DNA of 64,000 bases from Ridgeia piscesae (taxonomy: Eukaryota; Annelida; Polychaeta; Sabellida; Siboglinidae): the NCBI GenBank assembly GCA_025642075.2, contig JAODUO010000620.1, forward strand, positions 184,501 through 248,500. Direction: 5' to 3'. Positions 36,601 to 48,777 of the stretch are shown piece by piece; the stretch's first letter is position 1; each line of letters starts with the position of its first letter. The notes beneath the pieces are model-generated. The model was not told where the DNA came from, did not search any database, and was given only the letters and a program-made list of their open reading frames with translations. The position numbers and the translations under genes were made by a program.

Positions 36601-39600
36601 CAGCAAGAGGATGTAAAATAAAAAGTGCATATTTAATAAATAAACAGTTCTCATTATTAAATTACGTGGCAAGAAAGACTACTGTATGTTGGCACAATTT
36701 GGTTGGCACTGAAAGGGTCTGGGATTGTGATTCTGCGCCAGCCCAAAATAAATACAATGCAAAAATCAGCTCACATTCTGGTTTACCATCTTCATCCTTC
36801 AAGTTCTCCTTTCTCTGTTTGGTGTCTTCTGTCTTCACACCTGGTGTACATGTCACTGGCTCCAACCTACCCATGCTTTCTACTTGGTCAGCCTCTTTCT
36901 GGTCGTCACAAGGTGAATAGATGAAATATGGCTGCTTCTGGCCGTCTTTCCCACGATGCCATTCAAAATAGCTGCAACAAAGACACAAGTGTGGACAATG
37001 ATCAGCAAGGTATGTTTATTTAATTTGTAGCAACATATTAGACAATTTTTATTATTAAATTCAGTACAATTTATAACTGTAAAGGTAAGTTATAATATAC
37101 AGTACAAGACCGCTTGAAGTACTTTATGGTTTATTCAGGCACACCTGTTCAACCACAGTGCAGCTGTGAATAAGTGAAGACTATTTCTATACAAATATCT
37201 ACCACTGTCTATAGCCATGTACCCATTTGTACATCTGAGTGAACGATGTAAGAGCAATGTAAACTGAACAAGCTTGCCCAAGGTTTGACAAGGTTGCTCC
37301 AAACACTGTGCTACTGTGTTGCATGATGTGACTTATCTGTCAATTATCATTTGAAAACTCCCCTTTCTGAAAAGAAAAACAGTTGGAAAAGGAGTAAAAC
37401 ACACATGAAACTGATCTGTCAAAACCTTGATGCTGAAGCGACTGATATTCCGACCAATGTTGAATGAACTTGTCAATGTTTTTACACCACCAGATCATTG
37501 ATGATGGGGTATGATTTGTGACCCCACTGGCAGACATGGGGTCAGATACATTGAAATGTATTTAAATACAAATACATTGGAAAGTATTTGAAATACTTTT
37601 TTTAAATATTTTTCAAATACTTTTCATTTTTAGGACATTACTATAATAGGTAAAAGAAAAGAAAATCATATATTGTGACATCTAGTTTACATACATAATT
37701 AGTGTTTTACTTATACAATGACAGGCAGACCAGTGATAGGGGTATTGTTATCACAGTGACAACTGACTCAGAAACCTCTATCCACAGAGGGGAAGGCCAT
37801 ATTATGTTTGTTTGTTGGTTAAGCCAGGAGATCCATAATAAAATGCCTATGTTGCCCTCAGAAGAGACACTGCTAATGATTGCCAGGATCTTGTGAGGAA
37901 GTGTGACAGCTGAACTTGAAACACAGCCTGGATACCAGAATAGCATGGTGCCAGCTGGGAGCCTGACTACCAAACAAAGGGGATATTGACCTATGGTCAC
38001 TACTAAGTGCTAATCCTTCCTCTCTTTGGCAATGAGCAAACAGAAGTTGTGGTCACTGCCAGGGTTATGGGGACATCTGCTGTCAAGTGTCTTCAGTATT
38101 TAGCACTTTTGGGTGAAAGACAAATTAAGGTTGCAATCAATGGGTATTTTGAAGGTTGAAAACAACTTGTTTGATGAAAGGTGATTTGCAGTAAAGGTAA
38201 TCAGTTTGACAGACATTACATGTGATCATGAAACAGAAATTTTTTTATTGACAATGTATTTTGAAAAGTATTTGAAAATGTCAAATACTTTAAGAAATTA
38301 TTTAAATACAAATACTTTTCATTCCTAAAGGTCAAATACAAATACTTTGAAAAGAAGCATTTAAATACTTTCAAATACAAATGTATTTGACCCTATGTCT
38401 GCACCCCAGGGACAGGAGACATGTCTTGTGTAACTTACCCTTCAGCCAACACCACACATCTTTGGCCCTTCTTCAACGGTGCACTGAAAGTTTTCTTATT
38501 AAGGACTGTGTCGCTGCGTGCGTTGATCATGTTGTACCCTACTTTACTAGGGTCCCCAGTGTGCCAGGATGGAACCAGCCCCCAACGCATCGGCTGAATG
38601 ATCCATTCGCAGGAATCTGACCTAGGGTAAATTTTAAACACTTATTAAAATATTATATGTTCATTCAAAAATTATTAAAGTGATATTCAAATATATATAG
38701 TTTAGTCGGTTTTGTTTATGAGATACAGTAATCAAAATGTTATATATATTATAACATGTTTAGGAATTCCCAAAGCTATGTTCTGAGATACTTTAAATGA
38801 TATACCATATAGGAAATAAAAACATTAGCTAAACAAAAATTCTTACACAAATTTTTACATTGAAATAACATTTGACATAAAAAATACACAATAATACATT
38901 TGTAGTATAAATTTTATTTTAAACTCGTCTGTGTAGTGATATCCGTATAAAGGTGAGATTTAATGAGCTAAGTGATAATGTGGTATCTTGACTTCATCAT
39001 TGATATATCTCACATCACACATTTACCTTTCCATGCATCATAGGAAGCCTTCAAGGTTAGCTTTTGAATATGAATAAAAAATAAGGTGTTTTTATTTCCT
39101 TTAAAGACAAAATGACTAACACATAATTACAATAGAAACACTTCGCAAACACAAATATGTACCTCATTTTTAATTAATAACTTATTCAAAAACCACAACA
39201 ACTTGGTACAATTCTAATTATTAAAGTGTTAAAGCTACAAAGATACATTCAAGTCTATCTGTAGTACAATTATACATACATTATTAATAATAAATTTAAA
39301 AATAAATTACAGTTGAGACTGATCGAGGCCTTGAGAAGACTTGGCTGTTTCTACATTGGTCTGTGACTTGTCCAGGTTTTCTTGGAAATGTGTCTTTGAG
39401 AGCATTACAGGCCTACAACAATTACATTGCCCATAAACAAGAGGAAATTATTAAAAATTAAATTCATTCAGCTATCAGCTAAATATAAAAAAATACATCC
39501 AGTCACTTAGAAGTGATCTTATGATCTTGCAATTCGCTGTCCAAAAAAGTGTTTTGGGTTGTTGCAACATCGTCAACCCACGGTGTAAAAATGACAGCCA

Positions 39601-42016
39601 GAACCTACTGGCTTCTGCAGATTAAGCATGATTGCCCAGATATCACTCACCATGTCGCCCGATTCTGATATCCATATGCTGACACTACAGTAACTGCTTT
39701 GATACAATGCTCCATGGATAATGCAGCAGAAACTACTGAGTGATGTGGACCTGGACTCATCCCGCCCCACAAGCGAAGAAGTGGCGTGAAATACTTGCAG
39801 GTAACAGGTGGGGCCTATGTTGTAGGACGGCTTGTACTGTTTGCTGCCCGTGGGGGGCTTCCATGCTGGCTGTGTCCATTGGCCATTTTGTGTCATGTGA
39901 CCACAAGCATGGCAGATGTCATCTGGCGCCAATGTGCTGTGGAAAAAACAACACATTCACATGCCAGAAACTATACAGTCTTAACTCAGTACATAAGTAA
40001 TTACGATTAATTACAGGTAAACAAAGAGTAGTTGTGACCCATGCCTTGTAACGATATTAGAGAATATTTCTATTTAGCAATCGGAAGGATTTAGCATATC
40101 GGTCTATGTTTTGCAAATGATTGTTTAGATTTTGTAAATATGACATGTAGGTTTTGATTCAATTTTGACCGGAGGGCTGGCCAATATTTTGTTGTTGAAA
40201 TTATTTATTATTACAAAATAAAACAACTCACAAATGTCCTTAGTCAGAAACATAATTATTGATTTGATGTTTATTTTAGTGTAAAGTACAATTATGTTAT
40301 AAAGTTTAGAACATAATTGTAGTTACTAAGTGTAGGGAGGTCAGAGCGATTTGCCGCCCCTTCTGACAACATGGGGAGACAGGGGTCTGGGTTTAGGGGC
40401 CGTAGTTTATTATCACACAACATACCTGTTTGTTTATCATTTTTCTCATGTTGTTATAATGTCAGTCCATGATTCTGTGCTGATAGCTAAATTTTTGGTG
40501 GTGCTTGAGAGCGGTTAATTATTTTTTCCTTTCGGTGTCATATTTTGTTTTTCATTGTTTATGCCTGCGGCTATGTTGGATCACGCTGACAGGCCCCAAT
40601 TTTCAAAATTATTAGCGAGATTAACTTAATGAGTACGGCCATTTTGAAAAGTTATAAATAAAGAAGAAAGATAAATGAATGTGATCGTACAAATATCATG
40701 ATAATCCGTCGATAAAAAGTAGTACTAATTAGACAGTTAAAATGGCCTATGTTTAACAATATTTTGTGACTATTTATTTAGATGGATTCAGCGTGATTCA
40801 TATGCAGAAGTGTAAAGAATTGTGTGGATGATAATATGATTACTCTGATGAATTACTAATTGATAGCAAATGTGCACAAAGTCCGTTTAAAAAGACATCG
40901 CCATTTTGCCTTGTTCCCCGTGCGTGCGATGTATTGTGGTATACAAAGCACTCTGATATCGACATGATCGATAGCGGGTGCCTTTGATTAATACAATTAT
41001 TAATAGTTAGCTACTTATGCTTGCACATGTAACTGTGTAAACTAATTAATTACTGCCATGTTTAATGTAGCTAATTTATATTAGCTTTTTTAGCATATAT
41101 TATTAACTGAATTAAAACATTAGGTATGTATTGCCCTTTATCATAGTTTACAACAAAATCAGTATAATTGAAAAAGTAATCTTCTTGTAATTTAGGTACA
41201 AAATAAAATAGGAGAATGTTCAGAAAAAATAAAACAATTTAAAAAAATTAAATTGCTGTTTCATTAATATTTAATCTATGTACTTGAAGGCAGCACCATT
41301 GCATTCTAATTAATTAGTATTCTCAGAAGAAAAAATTAAAGCAATTCTAAAGATTTATAGGCAAGATAAAATGTCAAAAAATTGTTGGAAATTGTTTTAT
41401 AATTTGAAAATTCATAAAATTGCAGTTTCCTTAATATTTCATCTACATACATGAAACAAGCACAATTGCACTTCAATTAATGATTATGACCTAGGGGAAA
41501 TAAAAAAATTCAATGTGTGTGTGGTTTATAATCAAAATTACATATAATATTATTAGCAAACCGTCAGAAACTGTCAAGAAATTTGTAACTTTAATAAACA
41601 TATGTAGTTTGCTTAATATTTCACTTAAATACATGAAAGAACTACCATTATACTTCTTGTAGTGACTATACTATCAGGGAACATTAAATTAAAAAAATTC
41701 TAAAGAAAAATTTAGTCCGACGTACCGCCCTATTAAGTATTAATAATAATTAAAAAAAATTGACTGAGTATGTATGTCTTCGGCCGGGCTTATAGTCTAT
41801 AAGCCTAGCTAATTCTAGTTTAGGGTCTACTCTGGGCAGCATTGATTAGGTGTCCACGCAGCAGACGACAAGATTCAACAAGTAACGTCAACGACGTTTT
41901 GACAGCTCTGCCTCTGGACCTGGCCTGGATTTAGCCACGGACTTTACTTTAGCAAAGTAACTTGCAGGATCTCTGGACATGCAAATTCAGAATTACCAAG
42001 CTGTCCTTCCACACAT
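33613..42016 (-). CDS. HMCES: HMCES, SRAP-domain abasic-site DNA-protein crosslinker, complete
   Basis: HMCES binds single-stranded DNA at forks and covalently caps abasic sites through Cys2. Minus-strand exons in order: 42016-41997, 39936-39799, 39412-39311, 38621-38439, 36971-36787, 36128-36064, 35553-35470, 34881-34816, 34356-34247, 33754-33613; 1095 nt, 364 aa (human 354). Exons 1+2 join to MCGRTACTLAPDD, keeping catalytic Cys2. Others: [58 protein letters not shown] (catalytic Glu), [35 protein letters not shown] (catalytic His), [30 protein letters not shown], and a PIP-like tail [12 protein letters not shown]. Intron 2 uses a GC donor. The exon 6 acceptor is ambiguous by three bases (36128 or 36125). 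It lies head-to-head with SURF6. Confidence 0.94.
34372..34413 (-). promoter_or_regulatory. Long pyrimidine tract before HMCES exon 9
   Basis: On the minus strand this is a TCTC-rich tract of about 40 nt ending in CACTGCAG at the exon 9 acceptor. It is an unusually strong polypyrimidine tract and also a small microsatellite. Confidence 0.7.
37530..38402. mobile_element. Non-autonomous hAT-like DNA transposon in HMCES intron 4
   Basis: Both ends carry inverted GCAGACATRGGGTCA followed by AT-rich subterminal repeats built from AAATACAAATAC words. The 873-bp element has no transposase frame. Flanks ACCCCACT and ACCCCAGG resemble an imperfect 8-bp target duplication, as hAT elements make. The right end lies 36 bp inside the intron from the exon 4 donor. 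Confidence 0.72.
41243..41715. repeat. Three diverged copies of a 175-bp repeat, HMCES intron 1
   Basis: Three blocks starting near 41250, 41422 and 41605 share GCAGTTTCCTTAATATTTCA, then ACATGAAA, then ACCATTGCACTTC-like words, then AAAAAATTC. Divergence is high, so the triplication is old. The remainder of this 2.06-kb intron (39937-41996) is AT-rich with nothing recognised. Confidence 0.6.
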
Positions 42017-42608
42017 TGATAATGCAAATAAATGCCGTCACGATTTCTTCGCTATGACAATCAGTGACAATCACTGGTTTTGCAATTTATCGAAAGCGAT
42101 ATAAAACGCCACTTCGTCAAAAGAACCCGCGCCTTTAATTATTCCCACAATGCAATGCTATATAATTCCCGGCTTAAAAATGGGCGATAAAAAGTGCAAC
42201 GTGTAGAAGGGAGTTGGAGCAGAGGGCGTATTCGACAGAACGCTTTCATTATTTTGGTTCTAACTGTTCAGTAATACGATTCGTACCTGCGATTACGACA
42301 TAAGTTATATTCGTTTGAACGAAACTTGCAGCAATTTATCCAGATAGGTTTTTCAACGATGATGTTGAGGATGGACTGAGCGATAATACAGTAAAACGAG
42401 TGAACCACATGTTGGGACCCCGCATGCTATCTACATTGTTGGCTGTCAAACGTCTCGTGGATTATTATGCAAGAACAACGTTGAGTGACAGTTGAATAAT
42501 GAACATTTTGTGAAGTGTTATGCCTAATTATATACTCGATACATATTAGACTGTTTTTGTCACTTGCCCAGCTTGTGAGTTGTGTGTAGAACATTAGTAC
42601 CAAGAATT
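42017..42608. promoter_or_regulatory. Bidirectional promoter between HMCES and SURF6
   Basis: The two start codons face away from each other 592 bp apart, leaving room for both 5' UTRs and one shared promoter. A full match to the ZNF143/Staf core TCCCANNATGCANNGC lies at 42143-42158 (TCCCACAATGCAATGC). A TATAAAA is at 42100-42106. ZNF143 sites are typical of bidirectional housekeeping promoters in vertebrates; use here is inferred. Confidence 0.7.
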
Positions 42609-45215
42609 ATGGGAACTTCACTTGAGAATATCGTGGATAGAGACGTTATCAATGCAGACAATACATTTCTCAAGCAAATGATCGACTTGATTCCTCCACA
42701 CTTCTATTTTGACAATGATACAAAGGAAGAAATTCATGATATGCTCGAAGACGCTGAAGAATGGAAACCCAAGAAAGGTGAATAATTATAACGGGACCCT
42801 TAAAAACAGTTAGGGTTTGAGATTGTATACAAATTAAATTATTAATGATACTTATGGTTGGATGGGTGAAGCACAATGTTTGGTCAGGCAATCAGACAGA
42901 AAATAAGCAGTATTACAAGCTAAATGATTGGTGTGTTAGTTGCACTTGACCTATCAAGTTATGTAATGGACAGTTCCACTATGAATAATGTTACATGTCA
43001 TGTAGAGAATTTATGCAAAATAATTTATATTTGCATCACAATATTCATCAATATGATACAAACATTGGACCAAGTGCTACTTGAAAAGTGAAAACATGCA
43101 TTGTTGGTTTACAACTTTGCCCCAGTCTTGTTACAGTTAAAACATTGATAGTTCTCATACAATCTGGGCAACTTAACATGTTAATGCATGTGATATCAAT
43201 GAGTGACTTTGTCATTTGCTGTTTTCAGGTGTTGGTTCAAATAAAAAAAGACATTCCTCTTCGCAAGAACTGTCGGAGAAGGCCAAATGGAAGCGGGCAA
43301 AGTTAGACCCGACACAACTGAAAACTGTTACTGAAATACAGGCAAAACTCATGCAGCATGACAGTAATGAACGGGGTAAGTTAATCATGACAGTAACGAA
43401 CGGGGTAAGTTATCAATATTCAGAGAATTTCTTATACACATTTTCTTAAATTATAATATTGAGTTCATATTGTAACACATATGAGTGACATGACATCGGA
43501 ATGGAATGGCCCGTAACTAAATATTTCAGATTTCAGTCACTATTCTTTTATATAATTGATGTCACATGTTGTACTGTCAACTCATATGTAATTTTACTTA
43601 ACATAATAGATATGCACAATTAATATACAAGGTTTTTCAACAATCTATTGCACTGTATGGATTTCACTTGGCTATGTAACACCATTTAAGATAATAGTTC
43701 TATTATTACTTGATGATTATTAAATCACAGTCATAACATTCTGTGATCATATTAAATAGATCCTAAACAACTGTACATAGTAACCTCTCTCATGACACGT
43801 TTACATGACTTTACATTAGTTGTGTAACAAACTCAGCACAATTACGATGTGTGACAGAGGGGAAGAAACAGAAAAAGAAGAAGCGACATAAGAAGACGAC
43901 GGAGGAGGACAGCGATGAGGATGAGAAGGAGCCAGACAGTCTGGAGGACGACGAGGACACAGGCCTCGGCAGCTCCATCGACAGCTGTGAGGACCTGAGG
44001 GAACGACTGCGGGCAAAGATTGAGATGCTTCAAGGTGGGTCTCATTGCTGTTCAGCCTATTGGGGCATTTACTGAAGGGTTTGTTGTTGGCGTTTAAGAT
44101 TACGTGTCACCTCAGGAAAAAGTTGCTTGTCTTCAGTCGTATTAATTTTGTGAAAAAGTATTTCAACATGCCTGTTTGTTTGTGCAGGTTTTATGTATTG
44201 TTTCAGTGAAATCATAAAGAATGCAACATCGAATTACATTGTTATTGAAATTGAATTACAGTATATTTTTGTTTATGCCTAAAATTATTATGCGTGTGTT
44301 GCTCTCTCTCAACTTCAAATCTGCTCAACTTAAATGTAATGATCAACAATTTAGTCACAAATATGCATTTTATTTTTATAAAATGTGTAGCACATATTAC
44401 ATACTGGTGAATTATTTACACTACATAACTGGAAACAAAAGAAACTCGTTTCCAATGAGTTATACTAGTTGAGGAAGTAGTTTTGAAATCATTGGTTGTG
44501 AATTTCTATGGTAATAAACACAATATTCACCAGATGACAAGTTATATTAATCCATGCCTCATTTATTCATGCAGCTAGGAGAAAGAATCTGTCTCGTGAC
44601 AGCAATGTCGAGAAGAAACGTCTCGCGCGAAAGGTCAGCAAGATGAAACTGAAACTACGTCGCAAGTCCGAGAAGCAGAACAAGGTCAAGGGTCAGAGCA
44701 TACCCACTCCGAAAAAGACTCCAAATAAGAGCCCCGTCGCGAAGCCTGTCTTCAACAAGGAGGGAAAGATAGTCTTCAGTAAATTCGACTTCACGGATGT
44801 TGACGGTGGGAAGGAAAAGAAGAAGGGTTCGGATGTGTTGACGGGGAAGAACTATAAGAAACTGCTGGAGAAGGTGGAGAAACGTAAGGAGAAGCTGGAG
44901 AAGGTGCGGGAAAAGGGGGGCTGCGGAGCCGCTCGGACGCTGCAGAAAAAGATCCAGTGGCAGACAGTGTTGCAGAAGGCGGAGGGCGTGAAGGTCCGCG
45001 ACGATCCCGAACTGCTGCGTAAGTCACTGAAAAAGAAGGAGAAACTACGCGAGAAGCACACACAGGAATGGAAGGAGCGGACTGAGCGCGTGCAGAAGAC
45101 GAAGCAGCAACACCAGGAGAAACGGAAGCGAAACATCCAGAAGAAGAAGCAGTCACGCATCGACAAGAAGGTGAACCGCTCGAAGAAGAAAGGACATATC
45201 ATTCCAGGCTTCTGA
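42609..45215 (+). CDS. SURF6: SURF6, nucleolar ribosome-biogenesis protein, complete
   Basis: SURF6 (yeast Rrp14) is a basic nucleolar protein needed for ribosomal subunit assembly. Exons: 42609-42777, 43229-43375, 43858-44034, 44575-45215; all junctions are phase 1; 1134 nt, 377 aa (human 361). The N-terminus has FLKQMIDLIPPHFYF; exon 3 is acidic/basic low complexity (KKQKKKKRHKK, EEDSDEDEKE); exon 4 holds the family domain: VFNKEGKIVFSKFDF, GKNYKKLLEKVEKRKEKLEK, KIQWQTVLQKAEGVKVRDD, RKSLKKKEKLREKH and a basic end RSKKKGHIIPGF. The ATG at 42609 is chosen; nine in-frame codons upstream have no ATG. The exon 2 donor is duplicated 29 bp downstream. Confidence 0.94.
43358..43415 (+). repeat. 29-bp tandem duplication across the SURF6 exon 2 donor
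   Basis: ATGACAGTAATGAACGGG|GTAAGTTA at the exon end is repeated once as ATGACAGTAACGAACGGG|GTAAGTTA. Both carry an identical donor, 29 bp apart (GT at 43376 and 43405). Using the second would shift the frame. Confidence 0.9.
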
Positions 45216-48200
45216 GCGCAGTGTTATTGGATTGGACCGTCTTAAATTGAAAGTGAGGTTGTATGTTTCATTAATATGTAAATTCATGCTATATGGTATA
45301 ATGGATGTGTATTATAACATATTACCAGGTCAATATGTTTGAATGCAAACAATCTTTTAATTCAAGAGTTCGTTGACATATATAGATCAGGCAGTAAGAT
45401 TCACATGATGGATATAATTTATCCACATCATTAGTAACACAAGGACACACCTTCCAAAGTGGTGCGCTACAAATCTACTGAGATACTTAGATTTCAACAT
45501 CTGGTTCATTAAAAACACTTGTAGTATATACTGTATAACATGAATGTACTGTAAAAACATGCAACAAAAAAGCTGTCGCTGGTGATGTTCACTTGTGCAG
45601 GATGCCACTTGTGAACAGTTTGGTGGTGCAGAATTACACGCATGTATGACAGTATTCAACTAAGCTAAGTTCACTGCTGGAATTTTAAAAGTGTTAATTG
45701 TAAGTCCACTATGTCTAGTTTCATGTGATACCTCTATCGTGTGCCATCGTCAGTTTCAGAATTTTGGATGATCTGTTTCATGTTGACCAGGTACACATTG
45801 AACTATGCGTCAGCAGTGGAAGATGTAAACTTTTCACATATACATCTTCAACTTGTGATAACAACTGCTGCTAATTAAAGAGTTGAAATATCCGTCTTTG
45901 TGTGGAAATATATTCATATGTTCACAGTACTTTATATGAAAATTCACATGGTATGTTGAATTTTCAAGGAAGTGTTTTTTTCTACCCTCCCATTGTGTTC
46001 ACTGAGGGTAAGGGTGTCATCCGTGAGGGCTCAGGATGTTTTCAGGCTGAGTGATTATCGTGGGACAGTTGTTCCCAGGTGACGGGACAACGTATACAGA
46101 TGCATGCACCAGACATCAATTCCAAACAGAATGCCATTAACTTCCCACATCTGTGTGAGAGATACAACCCACTTTCTTCTGAGATCCATCCCGCATGAAG
46201 CTACAGTGTCTTTAGCAGATGGGATGTTAGTTTGGACAACTTTAGTGTCCAGGAATGACACCAGAGTTTCCCCTGACGCACTTATTCCAGAGTCTCACCT
46301 ATGATAGTTGTGTCCAATTCTGTATGTTGTCTTCATGAGAGTGTGGTTAAACTGCATGCAGTATATACTGATTTTATACTCATTTGTAGAGATTACAGTA
46401 AAACGAGGCTTGACAACACGTAATAGACAGAAGGAGACGTGACACAATCTAATGAGTAAGAACCAAGACAAATGTGTGCTGTCACATTCAGTGGCAAACT
46501 TTAATGATGACTATTAGCTGCTAATTACAGTAATTGTCACATGATTGGCCTCGCATCAACCTCCACATTATTTGGCTAATTACAAAGACTAACCAAGCAG
46601 CTGGCATGAAATCTTTTTAAGAAGCATAAATTTGCAGTTTATGCCAACATCAATAGCTGTATGGACTAAATATTATACTAGAGGTATGAATTTCATCAAA
46701 CAACATTCTACCAATATACATGTACCAGTATTTGGTTTACCTGTGTTCAAAGTATACGGGAAATGAAATGTTGTTTTCACAAAAAGATAGAATTTGAGTA
46801 TTTTCAATGGTATGTTTGCATATATCAGTCTATCTGCACATAGCTGGATTCTGCAGAAATCCCACCAACGCATATCTTCTGTAGAAGTCATAGACACCAA
46901 CCTTAACTATGTTTTGGAAATAGAAATTTGCAAATAAAACCGTATTGTCCATTCCATGTCCACGATCACATGATGGGTTTTAGAGCATACAATTAAAATT
47001 ATGAACTGTTTCACTTTCACTGTGCATCCATCATACAGTACATCAAGAAATTTGCTTAAATGCAAAAAATCACATGGATCATCACCAGTTACACAAGTCC
47101 AGTTCATGTCTAAGATAAACTCACAGAAAGACCATTGGCATTTGTAAAAGCTGGTGTATGTATGCCTGTTAGAATATAATATATACAATCATGCCGACTC
47201 ACATTAATTTAGCAATGTAATATATTACACATTGTACATCAGATTGTGCAAAACAATTCTTTATATATTATTTCCCTATAACACCAACAAATGTGATATA
47301 ATTATTATCTTTTTACATTAAAATGTAATACACAGTATTACGTAAGAACTGTCAAGAACACAACATGGCCATACAGTTGTTGTATCCCCATTTGGCCATC
47401 CTATCTGACCATATCATAAAATCTTTAAAAATAATTCTTAGGGGCATAGTAAATATAAAAAATTGCAAGGATCCAAAAAAAATTGAATATGGTTGGGTGA
47501 AGGGTCCATTTGGAAATTTTATTAAAAAAAAAAACTGAATACTGGTAGTATTCAGTAGCAAACTCAAACTGTGGATAAATGTGTTTGTGATATATATTTT
47601 CGGCTGTGCCTGTAAATGTTGATTAGTTTTTGATATAATAAGCCAGTTGGAATTCAAGGACGTCATATGTTCTAATAGAAAGAATTGGGACCATGGAATT
47701 ATTTTGGCAGCAATGTCGCTTGAAGATATATGTTTTTGGATGGTGTGTGGATGGCACTGATTGGATTTGATCCTATCCAAATCGTTTTTTATATTTACAA
47801 AACCCCTTATACACATCTGACTTATGGTTGTCTTTTGGCTTCACATGACAGAACCAACACTGAAGAGACAAAAGGGGACACTGACTCTGTCACGTGTGGG
47901 ACACACTGTTCTCTCACACTTCTGGCAGGCAAACAACTGTAGTCTGGATGTCAACAGTAACTCTCAAAATGAACTTAATTTAATTTAGGGGAAAAGCACG
48001 TTCTTATATAGCACAGCATCCAATCCTTAGGACACTCTAAAAGATTTACCCTGTACTCCCTGGCACACCAGTTCACTTGTAGCAGGCCCGTTTAATCGAA
48101 CACCATCTCAACTACCTTGATACACAAACACTGACCAATATCTACAGCCAGGCACTCAGTCTTACAGTTGAGTAACCTGGAGCAACGTATAGACTTATAT

Positions 48201-48351
48201 AGAGTGAATGTAAAATTCAACGCAGCAGCCCAGGTTTGAACTCAGTTTTTCTTGACTGAGTTCTACATTTTGGCCACTCCACGTTTTATCATTTAAATTA
48301 TTTTCTGACCCGATGAACACTAGTAATAAAACCTACTGTTACAAACGGCGG
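45216..48351. other. Convergent 3' flanks of SURF6 and FAM20B
   Basis: 3.1 kb without a supported gene. It is AT-rich and holds copy 2 of the dispersed repeat (48003-48120). Open frames here are short, and none has a family match. 3' UTRs of both neighbours must lie within it, but polyadenylation sites cannot be fixed by eye. Confidence 0.55.
48003..48120 (+). repeat. Copy 2 of a dispersed repeat
   Basis: Shares ordered words with 30596-30720: ACAGCATCCAATCCTTAGGA, TGTACTCCCTGGCA, CCCGTTTAATCGAA, CATCTCAACTACC. Identity is roughly 65-70% by eye. Confidence 0.45.
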
Positions 48352-48736
48352 CTAGCTGTATGAGTCTTTCACGAGAACAGGATTCTTACTGCTGCTTTTT
48401 ATTATACAATCTTGAATCATCTCTACGACGTGAGCGAGCCGACGGTCTAGCGCGGCAAAGTGTAGCTTATTCAGCACCGGAGCGATTGGGTCGTATGACA
48501 CCAGGTGGCGTAGCAGGCGACTGAGTGTACCACCGTTCAGTTCCCGCAGTCGAGTGTATGTCTCGTAGCGCACCCTAGTGTGAAGAAAGGAATTGGGTTA
48601 CAGTTGTGCACAATATGAGGATACATTGACTAAGACAGAACACATGCAGGTGTGTATCTGCATGTTGGATGACTGGGTATCACTCCGCGCAGTTCATATC
48701 ATATATATATAAATTATATATATTATATATACATGT

Positions 48737-48777
<41 letters not shown>

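Noticed and set aside
39573..39956. Single-exon reading of HMCES starting MCCFF
   Set aside because: Its ATG lies in the intron 1 polypyrimidine/acceptor region; the true N-terminus MCGRTAC is made by splicing from 41997-42016, and the frame beyond 39799 loses SRAP similarity.
42582..42608. In-frame extension of SURF6 upstream of 42609
   Set aside because: Begins with GTG and has no ATG; 42609 is the first ATG in frame.
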